Below, piece after piece: positions 19,855 to 28,987 of a stretch of DNA of 64,000 nucleotides. The notes beneath the pieces were generated by a model that was given only the letters and a program-made list of their open reading frames with translations, ran no database searches and had not been told where the DNA came from. The position numbers were made by a program, and so were the translations under genes. The DNA is from CBDANW01 sp965197825 (GTDB taxonomy: Bacteria > Acidobacteriota > Vicinamibacteria > Marinacidobacterales > DATDRI01). The stretch is from assembly GCA_965197825.1 (NCBI GenBank), contig CBDANW010000002.1, forward strand, positions 620,001-684,000, written 5' to 3'. Every line of letters begins with the position of its first letter. Positions within the stretch are counted from its first letter, which is position 1.

Positions 19855-20673
19855 CACCCCATCCCGCAAGGAGAAGGACGTCGGAGGAGACGTAGGGGCC
19901 ATTTGCTCCACTGTGAAGAACGAATGGTGGGGACCCGACGTCCGCTTTTCCAAGGACCTCGGGGAAACCTGGCTCGAGCCGACGCGAGGAGTTGCGGTTC
20001 GACGAGGGGCGCGATCTGTCCGTGAACCAGGTCTGGGTGTTGGAGGGCGGCGCACAGTCGGGCGAGCCCGTACTTTACGCCGGCGTGGATCCCGGCGCGT
20101 TGTTCAAAAGCAGCGATGGCGGCAAGACCTGGGCCGCCAAGAATCAAGGTGTGCGTGCCGACTTCCTGCCCAACAAACTGCCCGAGGTGGGGCAATGCGT
20201 GCATCACATGGAGATGCATCCGACGAATGCATCGGTGCTCTACCAACAAAACCACTGCGGTGTGCACCGAACGGAGGACGCCGGAGACCAGTGGACCGAT
20301 ATCTCGAAAGGTCTCCCCCTCACGCTTCGGCTTCGGGCTGGCGGTGCACCCGCATGACGGCGACACGATTTACGTGTGCCCCGAGGAGTCGGATCAAAAT
20401 CGAATCACGCCGGACGGAGCGCTACGGATCTTTAGGAGTCGGGACCGGGGAGATTCCTGGGAAGCGCTCACCAACGGGCTCCCGCAAGACAACGCTTATC
20501 AGCTCGTGTTGCGAGCGGCGATGGCAACCGACTCCCTCGATCCGGTAGGTGTCTATGTGGGTACTCAGGGCGGCCAGGTCTTCGCCAGCCGGGATCAGGG
20601 TGATCATTGGGAAGTTCTGTTTCCCTGGCTGCCCCCCGTGTACTCGGTGACGACCGCTATCGTGGAAGTCTGA
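19855..20673 (+). pseudogene. BNR/Asp-box repeat (sialidase-like propeller) protein, 5'-truncated and frameshifted
   Basis: Repeated Asp-box motifs are visible: RFSKDLGETWLEP, LFKSSDGGKTWAAKN, HRTEDAGDQWTDISKG, IFRSRDRGDSWEALTNG and ASRDQGDHWEVLFPW. They fold as blades of a beta-propeller found in sialidases, sortilin-like proteins and many uncharacterised proteins. Two frame changes are needed (near 19985 and near 20320), and the usual N-terminal strand is missing because the fragment starts next to the opposing TPR remnant. The C terminus looks natural (SVTTAIVEV). Function is not assigned. Confidence 0.7.
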
Positions 20674-20680
20674 GGGCGGC

Positions 20681-22075
20681 TCATCGCCCGAGGGCCGCCT
20701 GCATTTCCTCGACCGTCGTGAACTTGACCCGCGGTCGTCCCTCTTTCTCGCCTTGAGTGACCTCTATCTCGTCCAGACGCCGCCAGTCCTTCCAAGAGAC
20801 AAAGTTGGGCCGGCGCTTCCGGACGAGGTCTTCCACGGCGGAAGGCTCGGGCGCGGACGGAGTGAGTGTCGAGCTGTTCGCAAGATCCTCCATCATGCAG
20901 TTGACGGTCTCCAGCGCGTCGGGTTTGTTGGTGCCGATCACGCCGGAAGGACCTCGCTTGATCCAACCAGCGGTGTAGAATCCAGTGACATGCTTTTCCG
21001 TCTCGGGATCGATCACCCTCCCCTTCTCGTTCAAGATAACCCCCCACTTCTCGTGGAAAGGGACACCAGGAAGCGGTACGCCACGGTATCCCACCGAGCG
21101 GAACACCAGGCCGACCGGCAGCTCTTCGAACGTTTCAGTCGCTCGCGGGCGAAGAGTACCGGTTTCGGTAGCATAGAGCTCGTTCTTGACGATCTTCATG
21201 GTCGCGACTTCCCCGGCGTCGTTGCCGATGAGCTCTACCGGCGAAACGAGGAAGCGAACGAAGAGTTTTCGGGCCTTCCCGCTCGCATTTCGAGCGGCAT
21301 ACTCCCGAAGAATCTCCACCTTCCGTGCCGTCGACTTGTCCTCCTCCACCGATTGCTTGCTAAGCGAATCCAGCTCCGCTTCCTCGGGCAGGACAACGAT
21401 GTCCGCACCGGGCATCTCGCCGAGCTCCTTGATCTCGGGATTCGTGAACGCCGCCTGCGCCGGACCGCGTCGCCCCAGCATGTAGACTTCCTTGATCCGG
21501 CTCTCACGCAGGGCCTTCTCGGCGTAATCTGCAATGTCCGTCTCCGCCAACTCCTCGGGAGTGCGGCACAAGATACGCGCCACATCTACGGCAACGTTCC
21601 CTACTCCTACCACTGCTGCCTGCTCGTGAGATAAATCGAACTTGAGATCCCGGTAGTCGGGATGGCCGTTGTACCACGCTACAAACTCCGTCGCAGCGTG
21701 GCTTCCCTTTAGGTCCTCTCCTGGTATGCCGAGGCTGCGGTCAGTCTGAGCCCCGGTCGTGAAAACGAACTGGTGGTAGTGTTTTTTGAGATCGTCCAGG
21801 TTGATGTCGCTGCCGAACTCGACGTAACCGTAGAAACAGAACCTCGGATTTGCGGCCGTCCGGTCGTAAGCCTTGGTCACCGACTTGATCTTCTGATGGT
21901 CTGGGGCGACACCACCCCGAACCAAACCGAACGGGGTCGGCAGTCGATCGTACATGTCTATCGCGATCACGACGTCCTTTTGTTTGAACAGATGGTCTGC
22001 CGCATAGAATCCGGTTGGCCCGGTGCCGATGATCGCCACGCGAAGTGGGTTGCTCTCGCTTCCAAGTTCTGCCAT
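20681..22075 (-). CDS. fprA: FprA-type NADPH:ferredoxin oxidoreductase
   Basis: 464-residue FAD enzyme that moves electrons between NADPH and ferredoxin, of the adrenodoxin-reductase family. The FAD dinucleotide fold is VAIIGTGPTGFYAA at the N terminus; GLVRGGVAPDHQKIK follows, and the NADPH fold is VVGVGNVAVDVARIL. The C-terminal TAGWIKRGPSGVIGTNKPDA is a signature of this family. The start MAELGSES at 22075 is natural. Downstream of a CBS protein and a DUF2231 membrane protein on the same strand, with short gaps, so a three-gene operon is likely. No ferredoxin gene is adjacent. Confidence 0.93.
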   Translation of the reverse strand: MAELGSESNPLRVAIIGTGPTGFYAADHLFKQKDVVIAIDMYDRLPTPFGLVRGGVAPDHQKIKSVTKAYDRTAANPRFCFYGYVEFGSDINLDDLKKHYHQFVFTTGAQTDRSLGIPGEDLKGSHAATEFVAWYNGHPDYRDLKFDLSHEQAAVVGVGNVAVDVARILCRTPEELAETDIADYAEKALRESRIKEVYMLGRRGPAQAAFTNPEIKELGEMPGADIVVLPEEAELDSLSKQSVEEDKSTARKVEILREYAARNASGKARKLFVRFLVSPVELIGNDAGEVATMKIVKNELYATETGTLRPRATETFEELPVGLVFRSVGYRGVPLPGVPFHEKWGVILNEKGRVIDPETEKHVTGFYTAGWIKRGPSGVIGTNKPDALETVNCMMEDLANSSTLTPSAPEPSAVEDLVRKRRPNFVSWKDWRRLDEIEVTQGEKEGRPRVKFTTVEEMQAALGR

Positions 22076-22116
22076 CTACACCTTCCTTTGCCTGATCGTT
22101 GGCTTCCGGTTCGTTC

Positions 22117-22536
22117 TCAAATCTGGTCGTCCAGTGTTTCCAGCTCACCCTCGTATTCGTCTCGCTGCGCCTTTACCACGTCGCCCATGGAAACGATCCC
22201 CACCAGCGTGCCTTGATCCATGATTGGCAAATGCCAAAAGCGTTTCTCGGTCATCTTGTGGACCACCGGGCGCAACGCGTCCTGAGGTACTCCAACGGTC
22301 ACGTTGGTAGTCATGAGGTCCTTGACGGTTTGAGAGAACAGTTGTTCGTTCTTGGCTGCGGCGCGAACAATATCCCGTTCGGAAAGAATGCCAACCGGTT
22401 CGCCCGCATCGCCCACGGCGACCAAGGCGCCAATGTTGTGCTCTGCCAGCGATGCGATGGCGTCCCGAATGGACTCCTCCGGACGGATGGTAACCACACC
22501 CATGCCTTTCTTAGCCAAGATAGCTGCGACGTTCAT
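22117..22536 (-). CDS. Two-CBS-domain protein
   Basis: 139 residues forming a Bateman module: the first CBS motif holds EHNIGALVAVGDAGEPVGIL-type strands near residues 30-50, the second FWHLPIMDQGTLVGIVSMG near 100-118. Such modules bind adenosine nucleotides and usually act as energy sensors on a partner protein; no catalytic domain is attached here. A strong GGAGGTG site precedes the ATG, which lies inside the 3' end of the DUF2231 gene by 26 bases, indicating translational coupling. The partner may be encoded elsewhere. Confidence 0.9.
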   Translation of the reverse strand: MNVAAILAKKGMGVVTIRPEESIRDAIASLAEHNIGALVAVGDAGEPVGILSERDIVRAAAKNEQLFSQTVKDLMTTNVTVGVPQDALRPVVHKMTEKRFWHLPIMDQGTLVGIVSMGDVVKAQRDEYEGELETLDDQI

Positions 22537-23032
22537 ATGACACCTCCGGTACTTCTTCCATCAAACGGCACTCTTCACGCCCCACCGCCACACCGTGCCG
22601 ATAAACGAGCCCAGCCCCGCGATCGGCCGTCTGCAAGAGTACCCATTGTCCTCCTATGGCCAAGACCAAGGCCATTAGACGGAGCCGTCCACGGCGCAGG
22701 CTCGGTTGTTGGCGATCTCGCCAGGCGACCTCGAACCTGAGGAGTGTAATTCCGACGAACACAATCACCGTAAAAAATGCCCAATCACTGTGATCGGCGA
22801 TGAGTCGCTCGATCGCCGACGAAACCGGCCCCACTCGAGCAGCGGCGTGCTGCCCTGCCCAGATGGCCGCTCCCGCGCCCAGTACCCCGAGTCCATAGAG
22901 GGACACCGCGGCACGATCCAACCACACCCATCGATGGAGCGCGAAACACGCAAGGTCGAAAAGGAACGCGGTAGGCAGCAACGCAATCGGGAAGTGAACT
23001 AGTACCGGATGCAGGTCGGGCAGCGACTCCAA
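22511..23032 (-). CDS. DUF2231-family membrane protein
   Basis: 173 residues with four membrane helices. The N terminus LHPVLVHFPIALLPTAFL is the family signature, with histidines at the helix start that in relatives may bind haem or copper; this is not shown here. The last 30 residues, after VYRHGVAVG, are hydrophilic. The protein is first in the run with the CBS and FprA genes, so a redox-related role is a reasonable guess. The upstream 130 bases (23033-23162) hold no gene that I can see. Confidence 0.75.
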   Translation of the reverse strand: MESLPDLHPVLVHFPIALLPTAFLFDLACFALHRWVWLDRAAVSLYGLGVLGAGAAIWAGQHAAARVGPVSSAIERLIADHSDWAFFTVIVFVGITLLRFEVAWRDRQQPSLRRGRLRLMALVLAIGGQWVLLQTADRGAGLVYRHGVAVGREECRLMEEVPEVSYERRSYLG

Positions 23033-23162
23033 AAGAGGTTACTCCACTTCTTGCCGAACGAGCCCATTCCTAATCGTCGCCAGGACTAGCTCCTGGGGCA
23101 CATTGTACCTTACCTGGGACGCACGACCGCGTCTGCGCTGGGCTCCGGGCCGCCGCTGTTAC

Positions 23163-23228
23163 CTACCGCAACGCTATAAAGAGGAGATATACGGCGATTC
23201 CGACCACCACGAGGAGGCCACCTAGCAT
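23163..23228 (-). CDS. Possible 21-residue single-helix membrane peptide
   Basis: MLGGLLVVVGIAVYLLFIAL followed by Arg and a stop. The ATG overlaps the TAG of the split cytochrome c gene (ATGCTAG), which suggests coupling to it. It is wholly hydrophobic with a terminal arginine, like tiny subunits of oxidases or cytochrome complexes. Nothing else supports it, and it may be a chance frame. Confidence 0.3.
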   Translation of the reverse strand: MLGGLLVVVGIAVYLLFIALR

Positions 23229-23273
23229 ACGGAACTGTGACAGTCGAGGCAAGAGAACTCGTTGCTCACCAAG
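23222..23273 (-). pseudogene. 3' end of the split multihaem cytochrome c gene
   Basis: Reading the minus strand through the 8-bp duplication TCACCAAG gives LVSNEFSCLDCHSSVC and a TAG at 23222-23224, with one CxxCH haem motif. The same frame runs back across the outer IS into 26179-26220 (PLTGFQGKANLRED). This is the C-terminal part of the gene whose 5' portion lies at 26187-26655, separated by the nested insertion. Confidence 0.65.
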
Positions 23274-24506
23274 GGGGATGTCCCGCCGGATGTTGAATTT
23301 GGTGTAGCGGCGGCTCCTTGGCCGGCCTAAGAATAGGTCTGCCAATAAACCGTCTCCAGAGGGGGACAAGGAGCCACCAATGCCTAGGAAATCGAAGAAG
23401 CCAGTAAGAAAGCAAACGCACTCGCCTACGGGCAAGGTAGTTGGCCAAGTCGGTCAGATACTGCTACCGATGATAGCTGGGATCGCGGCCACGAAGGCGG
23501 ATCTGACGGAATGGGTGTACGAGCAAGGACTGACAGCTCTGCACCTACTGCTCAGAGAGGACGCCGAGGAGATCGCGGGGCTCAAGGGCAAGCACGAGAA
23601 GGAGCGAACTCATAACCACTGTGGGAGCACGAACGGAGAGCTGAGCTTCGGTGGTCGTCGCATCCAAGTGTCGCGACCTCGAGTTCGCTCGAAGTCGGGC
23701 GAGGAGGCGTCGCTTCCACACTTCGAAGCCTTCCGCGAAGAAGACCCGCTTCCAGAGCGAGTGTTGAATCAGGTCTTGGTGGGGGTATCGACCCGAAATT
23801 ACGAATCGAGTCTGGACAAACCCGCGGCCAAGTTGAAGTCTCGTGGCACGAGTAAGAGTGCCGCCAGCCGTCACCTCGTGAGCCAGACGACTAAGAAGCT
23901 CGAGGAATACCTGTCTCGGCGGCTAGAGGAGTTCGAGCTTGCGGCACTGATGCTGGATGGCCTTGAGGTGGCCGGACAGACCGTCGTCGTAACTCTCGGT
24001 ATCACAATAGATGGAACGAAGGTGCCCCTGGGTATATGGCTGGGCTCGACGGAGAACTCTCGGGTGTGCACCGCGATGTTGCAGGACCTTCTCGAGCGAG
24101 GCTTGCGCGTCGATGAGTCGATTCTCTGCGTAGTGGACGGAGGCAAAGGCATCCGCAAGGCACTCGTCGACGTTTTGGGGGACCTCGCGGTCATCCAAAG
24201 GTGCCAGATCCATAAACTCCGGAATCTTCGCTCGTACCTTCCCAAGTCTCGTCACGCCTACGTGCTCCAGACGATGAAGGAAGCCTACAAGTGCAAGAGT
24301 GCCGACAAGGCGCGCAAGCGACTTCAGACATTGGTGTCGTGGCTCGAGCGAAACGGCTACGACGAAGCTGCCGGAAGCCTTCGTGAAGGGATGGAAGAGA
24401 CACTCACGGTCGTGAAGCTCGCGCTGCCCGCCTTACTTCGCCAGTCTCTTGCCACGACGAACGCCATTGAGAATCTCAACGGAACCATTCGCAGAGTATC
24501 GAGAAA

Positions 24507-25942
24507 GAAAGTGTGCCAATCTTAGTTGGGAATTGAAACGGCTCCAAACTCCGTGGTTTGATGGCGTTGGACAAAACAAAATCAAGCCGCGAAGAAAGGA
24601 AGCCGAGATGGGAAGTCTGCTACGTTCGGTCAAGAAACGCAAGAAGTCGCGTCGTTTGGGTGAGGTCGGGATGGTGAGGCACGAGGATTACGGGGAACTC
24701 GCGCTGGACGCCAAGGTAGAGATGATCCGTTCGTTGGTCCCCCTTGGTCTAATGCACGTTCACGAGTTGCTCGACGACGAAGTGAAGGCGTTGGCGGGAG
24801 AGCGATAGTCTCGCAAGGACGAGCTGGAGCGCGGTCGCCGTCCCGGAAGCAACCCGGGCACGGTAGGGCTTGGCGGCCAGCGGGTACCGATCCGTGTGCC
24901 ACGGGTTCGGAGCATCGAGGGAGGAGAGATTCCGCTTCGCTGCTACGAGGCGGTGAGCCACGGCGGTGAGGTGAATGATCTTCTGCTGAAACGAGTTCTC
25001 TACGGAATCTCTTGTCGCAACTACGAGGCGGCAGCGGAAGCGATTCCGGGCGCCATCGGGCTGTCGAGCTCAACGGTGTCCCGAGGGTTCGTGCAAGCGA
25101 GCGCTGCGAAGCTGCGGGAGATGCAGGAACGGGATCTGACCGGCGAGGATGTGGTGGCGCTGTTTCTGGATGGGAAGACATTCGCCGAGGCAACGATGGT
25201 CGTGGCTCTGGGCATCACGCTTTGCGGGGAAAAACGCTTCTTGGGCTTCGTGGAGACGGACACGGAGAACGGGCAGGTGTTGACGCCGTTCCTGCGTTCA
25301 CTGCTCGAGCGGGGACTCGATATCTCCCAGGGTCTGCTGGTGATCATCGACGGCGGCAAGGGTCTCCAAGCGGCAGTCAAGAAGGCATTCCGTAAGCGGG
25401 CTCTGATACAACGCTGCCAGTGGCACAAACGTGAAAACGTAGTGAGCTACCTGTCCAAGGGCGAGCAGGCGTCATGGCGCAAGCGGCTCCAGTGGGCCTA
25501 CAACAGGCCGGAGTACGAAGAGGCCCTCACTGCGCTCGAGCAACTCCACGGTGAGTTAGAAGAGCGGAACCAATCCGCAGCTGGCAGCCTGGAGGAAGGC
25601 CTCGAGGAGACGCTGACGTTGCATCGACTCGGCGTGCACGCGGTGCTGGGCCGTTCGTTCAAGACGACGAACTGCCTTGAGTCCGTCAATGCTCTCGTCG
25701 AGGAACGCTGCGCGAAGGTCGACCACTGGAAGAACTCGAGCCAACGCCAGCGCTGGTTGGCAACGGCGCTCGTAGACATCGAACCGCGCTTGAGGAAGGT
25801 GGTGGGCTACCGCCATCTTCCCAAGCTTCGCGAAGCTCTCAAGCGGGAACTGAAGATCGAGGCGAAGACATCAACCGTATCGAAGAAGAAGGTCGCTTAA
25901 ACGTGAGCCGTGGAGAGTTTCAACTAAGAATGGGCTTGACTC
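24507..25942 (+). mobile_element. Inner IS256-family element (IS-B)
   Basis: Inserted inside the IS-A transposase gene with an 8-bp duplication TCGAGAAA (24499-24506 and 25943-25950). The ends form imperfect 22-bp inverted repeats that share a TCTTAGTTG core. It is 1436 bp and differs clearly from IS-A in sequence, so it is a different member of the family rather than a duplicate. Confidence 0.88.
24608..25900 (+). pseudogene. IS-B transposase with an in-frame TAG
   Basis: Two open segments share one frame: MGSLLRSVKKRKKSRR to DDEVKALAGER (24608-24805), a TAG at 24806-24808, then SRKDELERGRRPGSNPG continuing without further interruption to KKKVA at 25900. The second part holds ALFLDGKTFA (first Asp), LVIIDGGKGLQAA (second Asp) and FKTTNCLESVN (Glu). 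Only one substitution separates it from a full-length 430-residue transposase, so the loss is recent, or a low level of read-through could still supply enzyme. Confidence 0.88.
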
Positions 25943-26186
25943 TCGAGAAACGTCAAGCGTTGGAAGAGTTCCTTCCATGGTTCGCCGATGGACCGCTCTT
26001 GGCGTCGTCACCGCGCAGAAAAAGTTCCGGCGTATCAAAGGCTATCGCCATATGGGCGCTCTCGTTCACGCGCTTAGAAGCAAACAGAAATCTCTTGACA
26101 GCGATGAGTTTGCTGCCTAAGAGTATTCACAGGTGCCGCCGCTACCCGACCAAATTCAACAGCGGCCGGGACATCCCCTCACCAAG

Positions 26187-26655
26187 TCTTCCCGCAGGTT
26201 AGCCTTGCCTTGGAAGCCAGTTAATGGACGGTCAGGGGGAGCTCGGCGCCGCGTGGCATCTCGAATCGGTCGGCGTGTCCGGGGGATCCGCGTCCGTGGC
26301 ACCGTCGGCAGGTGGCTTCGTTTGGCGTGACCAGGCCAGCCTCGCGCGCTTTCCCGACGTCGATCATGATTTCGGCGGGCCAATAGTTGCCGCCCGCACC
26401 GTGACAGGCCTCACATTGGACACCCGGCAGAGCGGCCGATCCGGTCGTGTGGCATCGCAAACAGGAGGGCGTTTCGATCTCGATGTCCAGGCTCTCGGTG
26501 GCACGGCTGTGAGCGGTCGCCTTCCAGCGAGTGTAAGTGGAACGGTGACAAAGCTGGCAGCGATCGGCGCCGATAAAGGCCACCTCGTTGACGCCCAAAC
26601 AGAAAAAGCAAGAGAGGAAGACGAGCCAACCGGCGCGGAAATCACTGGATCTCAT
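26187..26655 (-). pseudogene. 5' part of an exported multihaem cytochrome c, cut by IS-A
   Basis: A signal peptide (WLVFLSCFFCLGVNEVAF) precedes haem motifs CQLCH, CLRCH, CEACH and CRRCH; spacing and the first motif context (GADRCQLCHRSTYTRWKATA) resemble cytochrome c554-like periplasmic electron carriers. The open frame ends at 26221. A one-base change of frame just before that would continue into PLTGFQGKANLRED and, across IS-A, reach a fifth CxxCH at 23222-23273. So the gene was interrupted by the insertion and probably carries a frameshift as well. Donor and acceptor are unknown. Confidence 0.8.
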
Positions 26656-26712
26656 CCTTTTCTTTCTATTCGCTTAGCACGAGCAAACCGGGCCCGTCAA
26701 GGCATTGGGCGC

Positions 26713-27475
26713 CCTGGTAGTGTCTCAGTTTGAATTTTTCTTCCTCTTTTTGTACGGACCGCGTGGCCTAGGCTTCGGCGTGTTCGCATCGGCAAGTCCG
26801 ACAATCCAGTCCATGTCTCGAACGGTGTCCGTAAGCCCGGAAGCCATCGCCGGGGTTATTCGCAGCGTCTTGTGTATACGGCAGAAGTTGTACCAGACGA
26901 AGTAAATAGACAGCATGGCGTGGTGATTCGCCTCACGCTTTGAGAAGGCGTTGGTTAGCCTGGTGAACCTGCGCATGCTCATCCGCATCGTGAGATTCTG
27001 CCGCTCTACGTAGGAAGTGGAGATGTAAGCCTTGTCGGGGTTGCCGCTCACCTGCATCCGCGAAGCGCCGGTGCAGACGGCAGGGCTGTATCGCCTCTGA
27101 CCCTCTGGCGCATTCCCGTAGTGCTTTACCAGCATGGCATAGTCGATATCCGAGCCGAACGCATCCTCGACGGCCCAGAGGTACAGCCGGTTACCATCGC
27201 TGGTGAGCTGTACACGGTTGGCGAGCCTCCCTGCCAAGTCCTGCATGAACTCCGCCGCGTCCAGCGCTTGGTTGACTTCTTCCTCGAGCACGACCTCGAT
27301 CGCCTCCAGTACCCGCTTACGCAGCCGAAGTTGGACGAACTCCCGGTACTCGCTTACAGACTCCTTCGATATGGTGGTAGGCTTCTTCATGGCGTAATCC
27401 TCCTCCTCGCCTTTCCAGGCGCGGTTTCGTTTTGCTTAACCGGAGGTTACGCCATTCTTATTTCCACGGGAAGCG
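26713..27475 (-). mobile_element. Chimeric IS remnant
   Basis: The right side (minus-strand 5' end) begins with a GGAAATAAGAATGGCGTAAC end typical of an IS256/Mutator element and keeps its leader and ribosome site. The left side ends GGTAGTGTCTCA, like an IS1-type terminus. The two halves therefore come from different elements joined inside the coding region. It truncates the HtrA gene at its 3' end. Confidence 0.6.
26725..27390 (-). CDS. Chimeric transposase: IS256-type N terminus fused in frame to IS1-type C terminus
   Basis: Residues 1-47 (MKKPTTISKESVSEYREF … EEEVNQAL) match the start of Mutator-type transposases. From about residue 48 (AEFMQDLAGRLANRVQLTSD) to the end the sequence is the C-terminal catalytic part of an IS1-type DDE transposase, with LTSDGNRLY (second Asp) and TSYVERQNLTMRMS (Glu region). 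The first catalytic Asp and the DNA-binding domain of the IS1 parent are gone, so it should be inactive. The AGGAGG site upstream comes from the Mutator parent. The protein is open for 221 residues. Confidence 0.75.
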   Translation of the reverse strand: MKKPTTISKESVSEYREFVQLRLRKRVLEAIEVVLEEEVNQALDAAEFMQDLAGRLANRVQLTSDGNRLYLWAVEDAFGSDIDYAMLVKHYGNAPEGQRRYSPAVCTGASRMQVSGNPDKAYISTSYVERQNLTMRMSMRRFTRLTNAFSKREANHHAMLSIYFVWYNFCRIHKTLRITPAMASGLTDTVRDMDWIVGLADANTPKPRPRGPYKKRKKNSN

Positions 27476-28108
27476 GGACGGATCCGATCCAGGAGCGGCC
27501 CTCCCGAGTTGCCGGGATTGATCGCGGCGTCGGTCTGAATGATTTCCCCGATAAAGCGCCCGGTCGGGCTCTGAATGATACGCCCGAGCGAGCTCACGAC
27601 CCCGGTCGTGAGCGTCCGGTCGAAGTCCGAAAGGATTGCCGATCGCGACCAGAAAGCGACCCACCTGCAGACTGTCGGAATCCCCGTGAGGAATGACGTG
27701 AAGGCGATCGGGGCTGGCGTCCACTTTGAGAACCGCAAGATCGTTCGTATGACCCTGTCCGTCGTAGACGAAACCGGATCCCGATCCCTCTTGAGGCACC
27801 GCGTTCATGAAGAAGTCGTAGGAGATCGATCGGTTGGTAATGTTGACGACGCCCGGCCCGGCATTCTCGAAAACGCCTATCACTTTCGCTTCGAGAGCGA
27901 GGATTTCGGTGGACGTCGTATCCGACTGGGGGACGGCCGCGATGGGGGCAGCAAACGTCCCCGCATCCGCGCTTTGGGCGGGCTCTCCACGCAGGGGATC
28001 GTGACCCGCGTCGTCCCCCCTGTCCCCCCTGTCCCATTGACACGCGGATCCCGCCCCCGCCGCGATGGCGACAGCTAACACCGGCCAGGCGCTCGTTGGC
28101 TTCATCAT
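27476..28108 (-). pseudogene. HtrA/DegP-like protease, deleted, frameshifted and IS-truncated
   Basis: It starts MMKPTSAWPVLAVAIAAGAG with a cysteine suited to lipidation (GSAC). The protease domain is damaged in three ways. After GSGSGFVYDGQGH the sequence jumps to TNDLAVLKVD, so about 35 residues including the catalytic His loop are missing. A frameshift follows NPFGL (near 27620), after which TLTTGVVSSLGRIIQS and NPGNSGGPLLD (catalytic Ser) lie in another frame. The chimeric IS then cuts the gene right after GGPLLD, removing any PDZ domain. It cannot be an active protease. Confidence 0.82.
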
Positions 28109-28264
28109 CCGCCCGTAGGTTAGCACAGGCGCAGGTCAGAGCCGCCGCGCGGAAGGCGTCAGATGTTCCTTCCGGGTGAGGCGACCCTTCTTGCAGGCTT
28201 CTCATCCCTGTGGGTATAGTGCCTTTTCAGAAGCAAGCCAATCATGAGAAAGGACGAAACCAAC

Positions 28265-28987
28265 ATGAGCAAGGAGAACTGGCGCGGACTAGCCTCGGCA
28301 CTCACCTCCAGACTCAAGCTGCAGACCGCGCCCATCGGCATCACTTTTTCCACGAAGCAACCTCGAAGCGTCCCAAGATTCGACGGCCCCATGCCAGACC
28401 CCTTGCCGGATGGACGTACGGGTGCGGTTCCCGCGGGATGCGTCTTCTGGATGAAGGCCACGGATCGAACTTTCAGCACGGTTGCCGAGGACCATGGAAA
28501 CTGCAGCGTGGGTAGCGTGACTCACGGGTTCAAGACTCTCGAGGAGGTCTCCTCCAACAGCGACGTTGCCGCGTTACTCGAGAGCGGCTGGGTTACGACG
28601 GACGTCGTGGCGCAAATACCCGTCGTCAAAACCAAGCACACCCACGTCACCTACGGACCGCTCGAGCAGATCCCGATAGATCCAGATGTCGTTCTCATCC
28701 GCGTCAACGCCACGCAACTCATGATCCTGCATGACGCCCTGCCGGAGCTACGCTTCGAAGGAAAACCCCAATGTCACATCGTCGCCATCGCCAAAGAGGA
28801 GAATCATGTTGCGGCGAGTGTGGGGTGCATGTTGAGTCGTGTGCGAACGGGTATGTCGCCGAGTGAGATGACGTGCGCCATACCGGCCTCGAAGCTCGGT
28901 GACGTCGTCGAGGCGCTCGACGCCACCTGCACCGCAGATGGTACGGTCGCCGCGTATGCGGCCGAAGACTCCAGGCGATTCGCCTAG
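28265..28987 (+). CDS. DUF169-family protein
   Basis: 240 residues. The N-terminal KLQTAPIGITF motif, the cysteine-bearing AGCVFWMKA and NCSVGSVTHG segments and the later CHIVAIAKEEN and VGCMLSRVRTG motifs fit DUF169, a family of unknown biochemical function with several conserved cysteines. No membrane segment is present. The ATG at 28265 gives the usual short N terminus (MSKENWRGLA); an in-frame ATG at 28244 is possible. It is convergent with, and its 3' end is overlapped by, the decayed DUF4956 frame. Confidence 0.75.
   Translation: MSKENWRGLASALTSRLKLQTAPIGITFSTKQPRSVPRFDGPMPDPLPDGRTGAVPAGCVFWMKATDRTFSTVAEDHGNCSVGSVTHGFKTLEEVSSNSDVAALLESGWVTTDVVAQIPVVKTKHTHVTYGPLEQIPIDPDVVLIRVNATQLMILHDALPELRFEGKPQCHIVAIAKEENHVAASVGCMLSRVRTGMSPSEMTCAIPASKLGDVVEALDATCTADGTVAAYAAEDSRRFA

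Larger units (their letters stand above)
23380..26120 (+). pseudogene. IS-A transposase (IS256/Mutator family), split by IS-B
   Basis: The N-terminal 373 residues are open from the ATG at 23380 to the IS-B insertion, with LMLDGLEVAG (first Asp), CVVDGGKGIRKAL (second Asp) and SLATTNAIENLNG (Glu). After IS-B the frame resumes from the duplication: VSRNVKRWKSS, then MVRRWTALGVVTAQKKFRRI to EFAA and a TAA at 26118-26120. One extra base near 25975 also breaks the joined frame. The open frame stops shortly after entering IS-B. The element can no longer make its own full transposase. Confidence 0.9.
23274..26178 (+). mobile_element. Outer IS256-family element (IS-A), interrupted by IS-B
   Basis: Terminal inverted repeats start GGGGATGTCCCG at 23274 and at the complementary end at 26178 and remain similar inward past TGTTGAATTTGGT. 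The element is flanked on both sides by the direct repeat TCACCAAG (23266-23273 and 26179-26186), an 8-bp target duplication as expected for IS256. Removing IS-B (24507-25942) and its duplication leaves about 1461 bp. It landed in a cytochrome c gene. Confidence 0.92.

Noticed and set aside
20753..21634. 293-residue plus-strand frame
   Set aside because: It is antisense to the intact fprA gene; its translation has no domain and reflects the rarity of stops in GC-rich DNA.
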